Shown: in pieces, positions 25,136-33,795 of the stretch
Layout of the letters: each line of letters starts with the position of its first letter
Position numbering within the stretch: position 1 is the first letter of the stretch
Source: Flavobacteriaceae bacterium CG2_30_34_30
Lineage (GTDB): Bacteria > Bacteroidota > Bacteroidia > Flavobacteriales > Flavobacteriaceae
Length of the DNA: 47,482 nucleotides
Direction: 5' to 3'
NCBI GenBank assembly: GCA_001873105.1
Contig: MNYN01000023.1
Span: 1-47,482 of the forward strand
Translations under genes and position numbers: made by a program
Notes under the pieces: generated by a model
Told to the model about the DNA's origin: nothing
What the model saw: only the letters and a program-made list of their open reading frames with translations
The model's database searches: none

Positions 25136-25601
25136 ACGGAAAAATTTAATTAAAGGGGGCGTTTTATCATTAATACTGATAACATCGCCCTTTTTATTTT
25201 ATGTGTATAAATTCGCCCCTGCCGATCAAACGCATTGGGACACCTTTTTTGGCACGATTGAATCGGGATCCTTTAGCAATGTGCAATCCTTGTTGCATGC
25301 CTTATTTACTAAGATTACTTTTGTGCTTATAACCGGAATTTGGTTTTTAACATCAAAAAACTGGTGGCGATTTGCTATTTTAGTACCTTTTACCATGTTT
25401 TTATTTCAGCTCTCCGGGGTGATTAGTTATAAAGTAAAATACATGGACGAATATGATTTTTGGGATTCCCTTCCTTTTATATTACCTATTGTTTTTCTGG
25501 TAGTTTATATTTCTTATAGGTTAAGTGTCAGAAAACCAAAAAGTACTTTAGATGAAGAAGCTAAAGAGGAAGTTAGAAATATGTTTAGTGATGAGCTATA
25601 A
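25113..25601 (+). CDS. Four-helix inner-membrane protein of unknown function
   Basis: A 162-residue protein with hydrophobic segments at about 15-31, 63-82, 86-105 and 121-138, and a charged cytoplasmic tail (SVRKPKSTLDEEAKEEVRNMF). The loop between helices 1 and 2 (APADQTHWDTFFGTIESGSFSNVQ) is probably periplasmic. I recognise no named domain; it looks like a conserved flavobacterial hypothetical. The start overlaps the 40-residue lipoprotein gene by 23 bp, so the two are likely made together. Confidence 0.75.
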   Translation: MNIPQQDRRKNLIKGGVLSLILITSPFLFYVYKFAPADQTHWDTFFGTIESGSFSNVQSLLHALFTKITFVLITGIWFLTSKNWWRFAILVPFTMFLFQLSGVISYKVKYMDEYDFWDSLPFILPIVFLVVYISYRLSVRKPKSTLDEEAKEEVRNMFSDEL

Positions 25602-25694
25602 ATATCTTTTACACTCAAGGCGTTTAAACTTTTTCAATAAATTGAAAAGTAAAATCATCTTTATTATAAACACCCCTTTAAATAAATTAAGATA

Positions 25695-26636
25695 TTAGCG
25701 CGCTGAAAAAATAAAGAATCGCCTAAACATCTTTTTGGCTTCTTTTTTTTCATCGATATTTAAATGGTTTCCATCCATAACTAAAGCCAACAAAGAATAG
25801 TTTCTTTTATCAAATTCCTTCGGAATACTTTCTATGGGATTGTTGGACATTATTGCAAATTTAATCCTAGACATTTCTGTCAATTCTACTGGAAGTTTCT
25901 TAAAATTATTTCCTGAAGCATGAAGTACAACTAATTTTTCTAATCGATTTATTTCTTTAGGAAATTCCGTTAGCATATTGTCATCCAAATAAAGATATAC
26001 AAGTTTATCTAAAAGTGAAATTTCGAAAGGTAGGGTTTGAATTTGATTATTATCCAACCACAGAGAGCGTAATTTTGGCAAACTAGAAATGGTGAAAAAC
26101 AGTTCAGATAAGTGCATGCTATTATTGGATAACTTTAGGTCTTTCAATGCTATTAATTTTTCCATTCCGGCCGGTAAAATATTTAAATTATTATTACTTA
26201 AATTTAAAAATTCTAAATCAAAATCTTGCAGCAACTCCATTGTTTTCTCTAGGTCCAATTCTGTGTTATGAACTAATGAAAGTTGCTTTATTTTATAAAG
26301 CAATTTAAAATTATCAGGAAGGGTAGTAAGTGCCATACTGTCTAATAAAACTACTTCTAACTTTGGCAAAGTGGCCAGTATTTTAAAGGATTTTTCTAAA
26401 TTCAAATCCACATTTCCTGAAAGGTTTATCATTCTTAATTCTTTAAGATTAGAAACCATTTTAGGCATTTCTGTTAATTTTTGATTGCTTAAATTTAACC
26501 GATACGTGTTTAATATATTTTTTGAATCTATGTGTTGGAAAGTAGTGCCGTAATAGGTTTTAAATGTATTGCATGAAATGAAAAATACACTTATAAAAAA
26601 TATAAATACATAAAAACAACTTTGCCTTTTTTTCAT
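25695..26636 (-). CDS. Leucine-rich-repeat lipoprotein
   Basis: A 313-residue lipoprotein: long hydrophobic signal with lipobox FFISC (Cys22), then about ten LRR units of 22-24 residues (LRMINLSGN, LKQLSLVHN, LEFLNLSNNNLNILPAGM, LRSLWLDNNQIQTLPFEI, LVYLYLDDNMLTEFPKEI, LVVLHASGNNFKKLPVEL). Such LRRs usually mediate protein binding; with lipid anchoring it should sit on the periplasmic or outer face of the outer membrane. Its ATG overlaps the stop of the preceding gene (26633-26636), so the two are translationally coupled and probably partners. Confidence 0.85.
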   Translation of the reverse strand: MKKRQSCFYVFIFFISVFFISCNTFKTYYGTTFQHIDSKNILNTYRLNLSNQKLTEMPKMVSNLKELRMINLSGNVDLNLEKSFKILATLPKLEVVLLDSMALTTLPDNFKLLYKIKQLSLVHNTELDLEKTMELLQDFDLEFLNLSNNNLNILPAGMEKLIALKDLKLSNNSMHLSELFFTISSLPKLRSLWLDNNQIQTLPFEISLLDKLVYLYLDDNMLTEFPKEINRLEKLVVLHASGNNFKKLPVELTEMSRIKFAIMSNNPIESIPKEFDKRNYSLLALVMDGNHLNIDEKKEAKKMFRRFFIFSAR

Positions 26637-27601
26637 TTCTGCAAGTGATTAAACTCATTTGTAATCGTAGCATTTAAATTTGCTGTAAATTCATAAAAAA
26701 ATGTTGCCTTTTGTTCTACCGGCCAAGAAAATCTGGGAAATAAACCAAAACTATCATGAATCACATTTTGCACATAAGCACCAATTTTTGGGCTGTCCAT
26801 TCCAATTTTAGCTGCCCAAGCATACGCATTTTCTTGAAAACGAACATCTACATACAAATTAGCATGAAATAGGTCTTCAAAAGGATTAGTGTTAAACCAA
26901 ACATTTCGCCAATCATCATCTGAATTTTTTAAGTTTCTAGGAGCTAGCAAATAGTTTGGCTCAGGGGTAAATACATCAAGACCTACACCAAGCCTTCGCA
27001 ATTCATATCTATTGATTTGAGCAACTGTTATATTTAAACTTCCTGTTGCCCCAAGATCAGTGCCTTGACCTTTAAATAATGAAAAATTCATGTCGTTTGA
27101 AAAATTTATATTTACCGAATAATCGCTAGTACTATATCGCAAAAGGAAATTACCTCTTCGAGAATTAAATTTTTTAAAGGTATCGGGAAGAATATCTTTA
27201 TTTATTCCAAAACCAATCCCTCCAAACCCCCCATTTCCTTTAGGATTAAAGATAGATTCTGTAGGTAAAAGTGCTATTGTAGAACCTAATAAATTAGTAT
27301 TCTTACCCCAACCTGTCATACCAAAAAGCTCATATGAATAAGCAATTCCAGGAAGTTTAACGCCATGTCTTTTTAAAAATAAATAGGTACTAAAAGCTGC
27401 CCCACTCTCTATCCCGTAATTCCCAATATTTACAGCTCCAAAAACAAATGTACCCACTTTAAATTGGTGATTTTGATTTCCGAAAGTATATTCAGCTTTT
27501 ACACTAACGCCCACATTAGTTTTAGTGTTTTGTGCATTACTTATACTACTATAAAACAAAAAACATAGTATAAAAAAAATAGTATTAAACGTTGTATTCA
27601 T
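26633..27601 (-). CDS. Exported beta-rich protein, possibly of the 'bacterial toxin 23' family
   Basis: A 322-residue protein with a signal peptide (MNTTFNTIFFILCFLFYSSISNAQ). The start was set at the ATG at 27599-27601, because the upstream in-frame Met at 27685 adds a leader that breaks the signal. The mature part is rich in Gly and aromatic residues with alternating strands (GTFVFGAVNIGNYGIESGAAF, NFLLRYSTSDYSVNINFSNDM). This pattern recalls outer-membrane or secreted proteins annotated as polymorphic toxin type 23, but I cannot confirm the family or any toxicity. The LRR lipoprotein gene overlaps its stop codon. Confidence 0.7.
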   Translation of the reverse strand: MNTTFNTIFFILCFLFYSSISNAQNTKTNVGVSVKAEYTFGNQNHQFKVGTFVFGAVNIGNYGIESGAAFSTYLFLKRHGVKLPGIAYSYELFGMTGWGKNTNLLGSTIALLPTESIFNPKGNGGFGGIGFGINKDILPDTFKKFNSRRGNFLLRYSTSDYSVNINFSNDMNFSLFKGQGTDLGATGSLNITVAQINRYELRRLGVGLDVFTPEPNYLLAPRNLKNSDDDWRNVWFNTNPFEDLFHANLYVDVRFQENAYAWAAKIGMDSPKIGAYVQNVIHDSFGLFPRFSWPVEQKATFFYEFTANLNATITNEFNHLQK

Positions 27602-27971
27602 TGTGTTAAAGTAAGTTTTTATTCCATTTTTTAAAATACAAGTACCTGCATGTAAAATGGAAATATAAACCATTAAATAATACATCCTCTAAACTATTTT
27701 TTACATTCATTATATCTGCTTAAACATTATTATTTTTGAGAAAATAAACGTTATATTTTTAGAGTTAAAAACATTGGAGCTTTTGTCGTTGCCTTTTTGG
27801 ATTACTATCCTACTTTGAATTAATCCCTTTAAAAAAGTTTTATGAATAAATGTACTACAAATTGATAAACATTTTTTTTATAAAATAAATCTAGTTTTGA
27901 TAGTGCATGATAAACTTAGGGATATTTAACAAAAAACCCCTGAAAATCAAACGATTAACAAGGGTTTAAAG
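27602..27971. other. Intergenic region, AT-rich
   Basis: Between the exported protein gene and tRNA-Leu. No open reading frame with credible features. A lone TAGTTTTG on the plus strand (27892-27899) lacks an upstream partner. The last 40 bp hold the tRNA-Leu terminator. Confidence 0.6.
27931..27967 (-). terminator. Terminator of tRNA-Leu
   Basis: On the minus strand, AAACCCTTG (27967-27959) pairs with CAGGGGTTT (27942-27934), followed by a T-run. It is 5 bp past the tRNA 3' end. Confidence 0.75.
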
Positions 27972-28057
27972 TACTCGGAGCGGGACTTGAACCCGCACGG
28001 GCATTTCTGCCCACTGGATTTTAAGTCCAGCGTGTCTACCAATTCCACCATCCGAGC
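27972..28057 (-). tRNA. tRNA-Leu (anticodon UAA)
   Basis: 86-nt class II tRNA. Acceptor arms GCTCGGA/TCCGAGT, anticodon stem-loop with TAA at its centre (TGGACTTAAAATCCA), long variable arm (TGGGCAGAAATGCCCG) and a standard T arm GCGGGTTCAAGTCCCGC. CCA is not encoded. It is followed by its own terminator. Confidence 0.95.
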
Positions 28058-28066
28058 ATGGAATTT

Positions 28067-28100
28067 AAAAAAAATTAAATCCGCAAAGTAAGCGGATTTA
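28067..28100 (-). terminator. Terminator of tRNA-Gly
   Basis: A 9-bp perfect stem TAAATCCGC/GCGGATTTA (28092-28100 with 28076-28084) followed on the minus strand by a run of eight T. It lies between tRNA-Gly and tRNA-Leu, so the two tRNAs may be separate transcripts. Confidence 0.7.
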
Positions 28101-28106
28101 AAATAG

Positions 28107-28179
28107 AGCGAAAAACGGGATTCGAACCCGCGACCTCCACCTTGGCAAGGTGGCGCTCTACCAACTGAGCTATTTTCGC
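28107..28179 (-). tRNA. tRNA-Gly (anticodon GCC)
   Basis: 73-nt tRNA with acceptor GCGAAAA/TTTTCGC, D arm GCTCAGTTGGTAGAGC, anticodon arm CCACCTTGCCAAGGTGG and T arm GCGGGTTCGAATCCCGT. CCA not encoded. Confidence 0.95.
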
Positions 28180-28235
28180 AATTTTAATACTCGCGTATGC
28201 GGGTATCTCATCAATATGTTTTCAGAACTTTTTTA

Positions 28236-28309
28236 TGTTTTATCAAAACTAATCCGCGATCTTCATCCGCCTCTAGCGGATGGCGCTCTACCAACTGAGC
28301 TATTTTCGC
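28236..28309 (-). pseudogene. Decayed copy of tRNA-Gly
   Basis: The first 29 nt of tRNA-Gly (acceptor 5' strand, D arm and the start of the anticodon stem) recur exactly at 28281-28309. After that the anticodon region is replaced by a hairpin with arms CATCCGC and GCGGATG, and the T arm is only recognisable (ATCGCGGATTAG), with no 3' acceptor strand complementary to GCGAAAA. It cannot form a functional tRNA and is best read as a broken duplicate. A further hairpin, ATACTCGC/GCGGGTAT, lies at 28187-28206 between the two copies. Confidence 0.65.
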
Positions 28310-28425
28310 ATTATAAAATTTTTAAGAACTTTGTAACTATTTTTTCTCCTTTATAGCGGTTGCAAATTTAAAACTTTTTTAGCAATACCAAAGGGTTTTC
28401 GTAAAAAAGTGATTCTCTTATAAAG

Positions 28426-31041
28426 TTATTTTTTTAAACGCATAGTATCCTTGCGAACCAGCATGCGCTTTATTTCATTCAATTTCATCAATGCTTCTAC
28501 CGGAGTAATCGTATCTATATCCATATCAAGTATTTCCTCTCTTATTTCTTCGAGCAAAGGGTCGTCCAGATTAAAAAAACTAAGCTGCATTTCTTCTTTT
28601 GAAAGGGCTTTCATCTTATCCGTTAATGCTTCAGAAGAATGGGATTTTTCTAATTTTTCTAAAATTTTATTCGCGCGACGTAAAACTTGCGGCGGCATTC
28701 CTGCCATTTTTGCCACATGAATACCAAAACTATGCGCAGATCCTCCGGGTGTAAGCTTTCTTAGGAACAAAACATTGTCTTTCAACTCTTTCACTGAAAC
28801 ATTGTAGTTTTTTATACGTTTAAAAGTTTCTGTCATTTCATTCAACTCATGGTAATGGGTCGCAAATAAAGTTTTAGGTCTGGAAGGATGTTCATGTAAA
28901 TATTCACTAATTGCCCAAGCTATAGAAATACCATCATAGGTACTTGTCCCTCTTCCTATTTCGTCAAGAAGTACCAAACTGCGCTCTGAAATATTATTCA
29001 ATATACTAGCTGTTTCATTCATCTCTACCATAAAAGTGGATTCGCCCATGGAAATATTATCGCTCGCTCCTACTCTAGTAAATATTTTATCCACACAACC
29101 CATGCGTACTGCTTTTGCAGGCACAAAACTCCCTATTTGTGCCAGAAGAACAATCAAAGCTGTTTGTCGCAATATGGCAGATTTACCACTCATATTAGGT
29201 CCGGTAATCATAATGATTTGCTGCTCTTCATTATCTAAAAAAACATCATTTGCTATATAAGGCTCGCCCGGGGGTAATTGTTTTTCAATGACAGGATGCC
29301 TACCCTCTTGGATGTCAATTTCTAAACTATCATCAAGAAGCGGTCTGGTGTAATTGTTTTCTTTAGCCTGTTGTGCAAAGGAACACAAACAATCTAACTG
29401 TGCGATGAGTGCTCCATTTTGTTGTACTTCTTCTATATAATCGGTTAGCCAGAAAACTAGTTTTGCAAAATATTCTTGTTCTAGGGCGGAGATTTTTTCC
29501 TCAGCACCTAGTATCTTATTTTCGTATTCTTTTAGTTCTTCAGTAATGTAACGCTCTGCATTTACAAGGGTTTGTTTTCTAATCCATTCCTCGGGCACTT
29601 TGTCTTTATGCGTGTTTCTAACTTCTATATAATACCCAAAAACATTATTAGAATCTATTTTAAGGGAGGTGATGCCTGTACGTTTGCTTTCGCGAGTTAC
29701 TATTTCATCAAGATACGTTTTTCCCCCTTTGGAAATGGCTCGTAATTCATCTAAAGTATCCGAAAAACCAACAGCAATGACCTTTCCTTTTATGATATTT
29801 ACCGGGGCTTCTTCATTTAACGTTTCTTTTATTTTATTCCGAAGCAACGCACAGTTGTGTAACTTTTCGCCTATAGTTTTCAAGGAGTCATTTTCAGAAG
29901 CAAGCGCCAATGCTTTAACAGGAACTATAGCTTCTAACGAATTTTTCAACTGAATAACTTCTCTGGGATTCACTTTTCCAGTAGCGACTTTAGATACCAA
30001 GCGTTCTAAATCGCTTATCCGTTTTATTTGTTGTTGTATTTTTTGAAGAAATACAGGGTGGTCTAATAAATGGCTTACCACTTCATGACGCTCCACAATT
30101 TTCTCGCTATTTTTTAGAGGAAGTGCTAACCAACGTTTTAGCATTCTTCCGCCCATAGGAGAGATGGTTTTATCGATAATCTGTAAAAGAGTAACTGCAT
30201 TTTGAGCGTGTGAATGGTATAGCTCTAGATTGCGAATGGTAAACCGATCCATCCATACATACGCATTTTCGGCAATTCGGGTAAGGCTGTTTATATGTTC
30301 TAACTTGTGGTGCTGGGTTTCACTTAAATAATGTAAGACCACACCAGAAGCAATGATGCCTTCGTGCAAATGATCTACACCAAAGCCTTTCAGCGATTTG
30401 GTTTTAAAATGGTTGTTCAAGGTTTCCAGAGCATAGTCTTCTTGAAAAACCCAATCTTCGAGATAAAACAAATGAAAATCATCACCAAAAGCTGCTGAAA
30501 ACGATTTCTTTTTTTGTTTTTGAATTAGAATTTCACTCGGATTGAAATTTTGAAGTAATTTATCGATGTACTCTTTATTTCCCTCAGAAGTTAAATATTC
30601 CCCTGTGGAAATATCTAAAAAGGAAATTCCTATTTCATGAGTTCCAAAGTGCAAGGCTGCTAAAAAATTATTGCTTTTAGAGGATAAAATGTCTTCGCTG
30701 AAGGCAACTCCTGGAGTTATTAATTCTGTAACGCCTCTTTTAACTATGGTTTTAGTCAACTTAGGGTCTTCTAATTGGTCGCAAATGGCAACACGACAAC
30801 CTGCTTTTACTAACTTTGGTAAATAGGTGTTTACTGAATGATGCGGAAAACCGGCTAATTCGGTTTGATCACCACCGTTATTTCTTGAGGTAAGCGTAAT
30901 GTTTAAAATACGCGCTGCCCGAATGGCATCTTCGCCAAAGGTTTCATAAAAATCGCCTACGCGAAACAACAACAATGCATCGGGATATTTCGCCTTGATG
31001 GTATTGTATTGCTTCATTAATGGGGTCTCTTTTTTTGCCAT
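28426..31041 (-). CDS. mutS: DNA mismatch repair protein MutS
   Basis: Mismatch-recognition ATPase. The 871-residue protein has the N-terminal mismatch domain with [11 protein letters not shown] (the Phe-X-Glu that contacts the mismatch), connector and clamp domains, and the C-terminal ABC-type ATPase with Walker A GPNMSGKS around residue 610, [10 protein letters not shown], Walker B region [16 protein letters not shown], and FATHYHEL. Length is typical. It is divergent from the gene at 31298 across about 255 bp in which no further gene is seen; the tRNAs lie downstream. Confidence 0.96.
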   Translation of the reverse strand: MAKKETPLMKQYNTIKAKYPDALLLFRVGDFYETFGEDAIRAARILNITLTSRNNGGDQTELAGFPHHSVNTYLPKLVKAGCRVAICDQLEDPKLTKTIVKRGVTELITPGVAFSEDILSSKSNNFLAALHFGTHEIGISFLDISTGEYLTSEGNKEYIDKLLQNFNPSEILIQKQKKKSFSAAFGDDFHLFYLEDWVFQEDYALETLNNHFKTKSLKGFGVDHLHEGIIASGVVLHYLSETQHHKLEHINSLTRIAENAYVWMDRFTIRNLELYHSHAQNAVTLLQIIDKTISPMGGRMLKRWLALPLKNSEKIVERHEVVSHLLDHPVFLQKIQQQIKRISDLERLVSKVATGKVNPREVIQLKNSLEAIVPVKALALASENDSLKTIGEKLHNCALLRNKIKETLNEEAPVNIIKGKVIAVGFSDTLDELRAISKGGKTYLDEIVTRESKRTGITSLKIDSNNVFGYYIEVRNTHKDKVPEEWIRKQTLVNAERYITEELKEYENKILGAEEKISALEQEYFAKLVFWLTDYIEEVQQNGALIAQLDCLCSFAQQAKENNYTRPLLDDSLEIDIQEGRHPVIEKQLPPGEPYIANDVFLDNEEQQIIMITGPNMSGKSAILRQTALIVLLAQIGSFVPAKAVRMGCVDKIFTRVGASDNISMGESTFMVEMNETASILNNISERSLVLLDEIGRGTSTYDGISIAWAISEYLHEHPSRPKTLFATHYHELNEMTETFKRIKNYNVSVKELKDNVLFLRKLTPGGSAHSFGIHVAKMAGMPPQVLRRANKILEKLEKSHSSEALTDKMKALSKEEMQLSFFNLDDPLLEEIREEILDMDIDTITPVEALMKLNEIKRMLVRKDTMRLKK

Positions 31042-31297
31042 TATGCAGGTCTTTCTGAACCTAGCTAAGGTAATAATTCTTCTTTCGTTTTTAAAACGCC
31101 TTGCCCTATTTTATAGATATTTTATCAACATTTTTTTGCCTATTTTCATATTGCATTTTCAGTTTTTTTTTGATACTTAATGAGGTTTTAAAATAGTACT
31201 CTTAACAGGTTTAATTCTAAGTACTTTGTGATTTTATTAATACTTTTCTAATGAATAATTAAGTTATTTTGGTATCGTCTAATACAAACTTAGTATT

Positions 31298-32062
31298 CTG
31301 CAACATAATTATTTTTTAACGTTTTGCTTTTTTTTTCTGGCAGCCATTGCTTCAGCGCAGCAGTTTATGGTGGAAGGTGAGGTATTTGCTGACTCAGGGG
31401 AAGATGTTGAAAGTGTGCAAATTTTTAACCTCTCCACCTCCAAAGGAACTCTTGCAAATAAGGAAGGAAAATTTACTTTAGCCGTTTCCTTAAGTGATAC
31501 TTTATTTGTATCGGCTCTTCAATTTGAAAAAGTAACTATAGTAATTACCTTAGAACATTATGTGTCAAAAAAAATGAAAGTGGCATTAAAAAACACCACC
31601 AATAAACTGGATGCGATTGTACTTAAAAGGCATAGCCTTTCCGGAAATATTGCTCAGGACGCAAAAAATATAAAAACCGAGGCTCCAATTAGCGCAGTTA
31701 CTTTAGGGATAATGAATGTAGAAATAATCCCATTAACCCAATCAGAAAGAAAATTATATACAGCAACCACGGGAATCTTGGACCCTATTATCAATGGCCT
31801 TTCGGGAAAAACAAAAATGTTAAAAGCTCACATAGAACTGGATAAAGAAAAAAGAAGAATTGAACGTATTTTAGAAAGTTTTCCTGAAAGTTACATCACA
31901 CAAGAACTAAAAATTGATGCAGATGCAGTATATGATTTTCTTTACTTTTGTGAAGCACAACCTAGCTTTAGTAGTATAATTAATAAAGAGAACCTACAAA
32001 TTCTTCAATTTTTAAAAAGCAGAGCAGAAGAATACAAAAAAGTAAAAACAGAAGAAAAGTAA
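31298..32062 (+). CDS. Exported carboxypeptidase-regulatory-like domain protein, probable non-ATG start
   Basis: The mature protein carries a carboxypeptidase D regulatory-like domain (VEGEVFADSGEDVESVQIFNLST, LANKEGKFTLAVSLSDTLFVSAL) and an alpha-helical C-terminal part of unknown role. The first ATG is at 31367, but the frame is open upstream back to 31283 and encodes an obvious signal peptide (HNYFLTFCFFFLAAIASAQ). No ATG, GTG or TTG occurs in that stretch; CTG at 31298 or ATT at 31295 would be the start. The coordinates given use CTG (254 residues). If initiation is really at 31367 the product would not be exported. An undetected frame change in the T9 run (31328-31336) is another possibility. 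Confidence 0.7.
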   Translation: MQHNYFLTFCFFFLAAIASAQQFMVEGEVFADSGEDVESVQIFNLSTSKGTLANKEGKFTLAVSLSDTLFVSALQFEKVTIVITLEHYVSKKMKVALKNTTNKLDAIVLKRHSLSGNIAQDAKNIKTEAPISAVTLGIMNVEIIPLTQSERKLYTATTGILDPIINGLSGKTKMLKAHIELDKEKRRIERILESFPESYITQELKIDADAVYDFLYFCEAQPSFSSIINKENLQILQFLKSRAEEYKKVKTEEK

Positions 32063-32100
32063 GCTATACCTCATAGATTTTTAAGTAACCAATAAAAGGG

Positions 32101-32108
32101 TACTTTTG
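32101..32108 (+). promoter_or_regulatory. Candidate -7 element of the SpoU methyltransferase gene
   Basis: TACTTTTG fits TAnnTTTG and ends 5 bp before the ATG at 32114, so the mRNA would be leaderless or nearly so. No clear TTG lies at the right spacing. Confidence 0.4.
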
Positions 32109-32113
32109 CGGCA

Positions 32114-32653
32114 ATGAAACACCGAAAATTAAAAAACAGCGAATTAGTTCGCCTAGACGAAAAAGAATTTCTGGAGGCAAAAAAAACGCCACTTATTATT
32201 ATTTTAGATAACATTAGAAGTCTAAACAATATAGGCTCGGTATTTCGAACTGCCGATGCTTTTTTGATAGAAAAAATCTATTTGTGCGGCATTACTGCAA
32301 CACCTCCTCATAAAGATATTAACAAAACCGCTCTTGGCGCAACCGATACTGTAAGTTGGGAATATGCTGAAGATACGCTAACCCTTGTAGAAAAACTAAA
32401 AGCAACCGGCATACAAATTTTAGCGATTGAACAGGCAGAACATTCCGTAATGCTGGAGGATTTTCAACCCGATAAAGAAAAAAAATATGCAATTATTTTT
32501 GGCAATGAAGTAAAAGGCGTGGCTCAACAAGTGGTGGATGCCTCTGATGCTGTTGTTGAAATACCTCAATATGGCACCAAACATTCCTTAAATATTTCGG
32601 TAAGTGCCGGCGTGGTGGTTTGGGATTTGTTTTGCAAAATGAAATTCGTTTAA
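32114..32653 (+). CDS. SpoU/TrmH-family RNA 2'-O-methyltransferase
   Basis: SAM-dependent SPOUT-fold enzyme methylating ribose in tRNA or rRNA. The three motifs of the family are intact in 179 residues: NIRSLNNIGSVFRTADAF (motif 1, catalytic Arg), IIFGNEVKGV (motif 2) and IPQYGTKHSLNISVSAGVVVWDL (motif 3, knot). The lack of an N-terminal RNA-binding extension and the short length put it near TrmH/TrmL-like enzymes, but the RNA target is uncertain. Its stop overlaps the end of the convergent folK-dNK gene by 4 bp. Confidence 0.9.
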   Translation: MKHRKLKNSELVRLDEKEFLEAKKTPLIIILDNIRSLNNIGSVFRTADAFLIEKIYLCGITATPPHKDINKTALGATDTVSWEYAEDTLTLVEKLKATGIQILAIEQAEHSVMLEDFQPDKEKKYAIIFGNEVKGVAQQVVDASDAVVEIPQYGTKHSLNISVSAGVVVWDLFCKMKFV

Positions 32654-33795
32654 CTCCTATCGGTTTCCTTGGATTCCTCTTGGCTTATTTGCCTTAAAAT
32701 TTCCAGATAGTCTTTTCGGCTTTTCAAAAAATCCATATTGGTAATATCAATGATTTTTATTTGGTTTTCTGAATTTGTCTTGATAAAGTCCAGATATCCT
32801 TTTTGAATTGCTTCTAAATATTCTGTAGAGATGGATTGTTCGTAAATTCTTCCTCTTTTTTTGATGTTATCCAGCAATTTTTCTGTGCTTTGGAATAAGA
32901 AAATATAAAGATCTGGACGTTTTGTGTCTTTGTACATCAACTCAAAGAGTCTTCTGTACAGTTTGTATTCTTCTTCTTGCAAGGTCACTTTAGCAAAAAT
33001 CAACGATTTATAGATATCATAATCAGCAACAATAAAATCTTTAAACAAATCTAATTGTCCTAAATCGTCATGTACTTGCTGGTAGCGATCGGCTAAAAAA
33101 GACATTTCTAACGGAAAAGCAAATCTACTTTTATCTTCATAAAACTTTGGCAAAAAAGGATTATCGGCAAAGCGTTCTAAAACCAATTTAGCATTAAAAT
33201 CGTCTGCTATTTTTGTAGCTAATGTGGTTTTTCCGGCGCCAATATTCCCTTCAATAGCCATGAAGTTAAAGGAAGCTAAGTTGTATTCAGTAAGCGGATT
33301 TTTCAGCCAACGAGGTAGTTTTTCCACTTCAATCGTATCGTTGCATTGCTGCAAAAGCTCTGCTGCCGTTTTTTTTAATTTTGCGTGAAATACATTGGGC
33401 GCTATATCAACCAGAGGTTGTAATACGAATCGTCTGTTTTGTATTTGGGCATGTGGAATTTGAAGGGATTCCATTTCTATTATTTCCTCGTCATAAAACA
33501 GTATGTCTAAATCGATAATTCTGGATTGGTAGCCGGCTTGTGAAGTACGGGTTCTTCCTAATTTTTTTTCAATTTCTAACAAATACGCTAAAACCTCTCG
33601 TGCGGTAAACGAAGTTTTTACCACAAGCACTGCGTTAAAAAAATTTTCGGATTTAAAACCCCAAGAAGCGGTTTCATAAACTGGTGAAATTTTAGTCACC
33701 GTACCTATTTTTTCAAAAATAGCTTGAACTGCAAGCTGCAAATTCAAAAATTTGTCTCCCAGATTACTGCCTAAGGCTATGTATGTTTTGTGCAA
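32650..33795 (-). CDS. folK: Fusion of HPPK (FolK) and a deoxynucleoside kinase
   Basis: A 381-residue bifunctional protein. Residues 1-158 are 6-hydroxymethyl-7,8-dihydropterin pyrophosphokinase (YIALGSNLGDK, SPVYETASWGF, SRIIDLDILFYD, PHAQIQNRRFVLQPL), making the pterin pyrophosphate for folate synthesis. Residues 175-381 are a deoxyadenosine/deoxyguanosine-kinase-like P-loop domain (Walker A GNIGAGKTT at 183-191, LERFADNPFLPKFYED, and the lid region KKRGRIYEQSIS). The fusion recurs in Bacteroidota, and both halves look intact. It links folate and deoxynucleotide supply, in keeping with thyA, folA and the nucleoside transporter here. It is convergent with the SpoU gene and divergent from rpsU. 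Confidence 0.92.
   Translation of the reverse strand: MHKTYIALGSNLGDKFLNLQLAVQAIFEKIGTVTKISPVYETASWGFKSENFFNAVLVVKTSFTAREVLAYLLEIEKKLGRTRTSQAGYQSRIIDLDILFYDEEIIEMESLQIPHAQIQNRRFVLQPLVDIAPNVFHAKLKKTAAELLQQCNDTIEVEKLPRWLKNPLTEYNLASFNFMAIEGNIGAGKTTLATKIADDFNAKLVLERFADNPFLPKFYEDKSRFAFPLEMSFLADRYQQVHDDLGQLDLFKDFIVADYDIYKSLIFAKVTLQEEEYKLYRRLFELMYKDTKRPDLYIFLFQSTEKLLDNIKKRGRIYEQSISTEYLEAIQKGYLDFIKTNSENQIKIIDITNMDFLKSRKDYLEILRQISQEESKETDRS

Noticed and set aside
28150..28356. Plus-strand open frame over the tRNA-Gly region
   Set aside because: It is antisense to an intact tRNA and its decayed copy.
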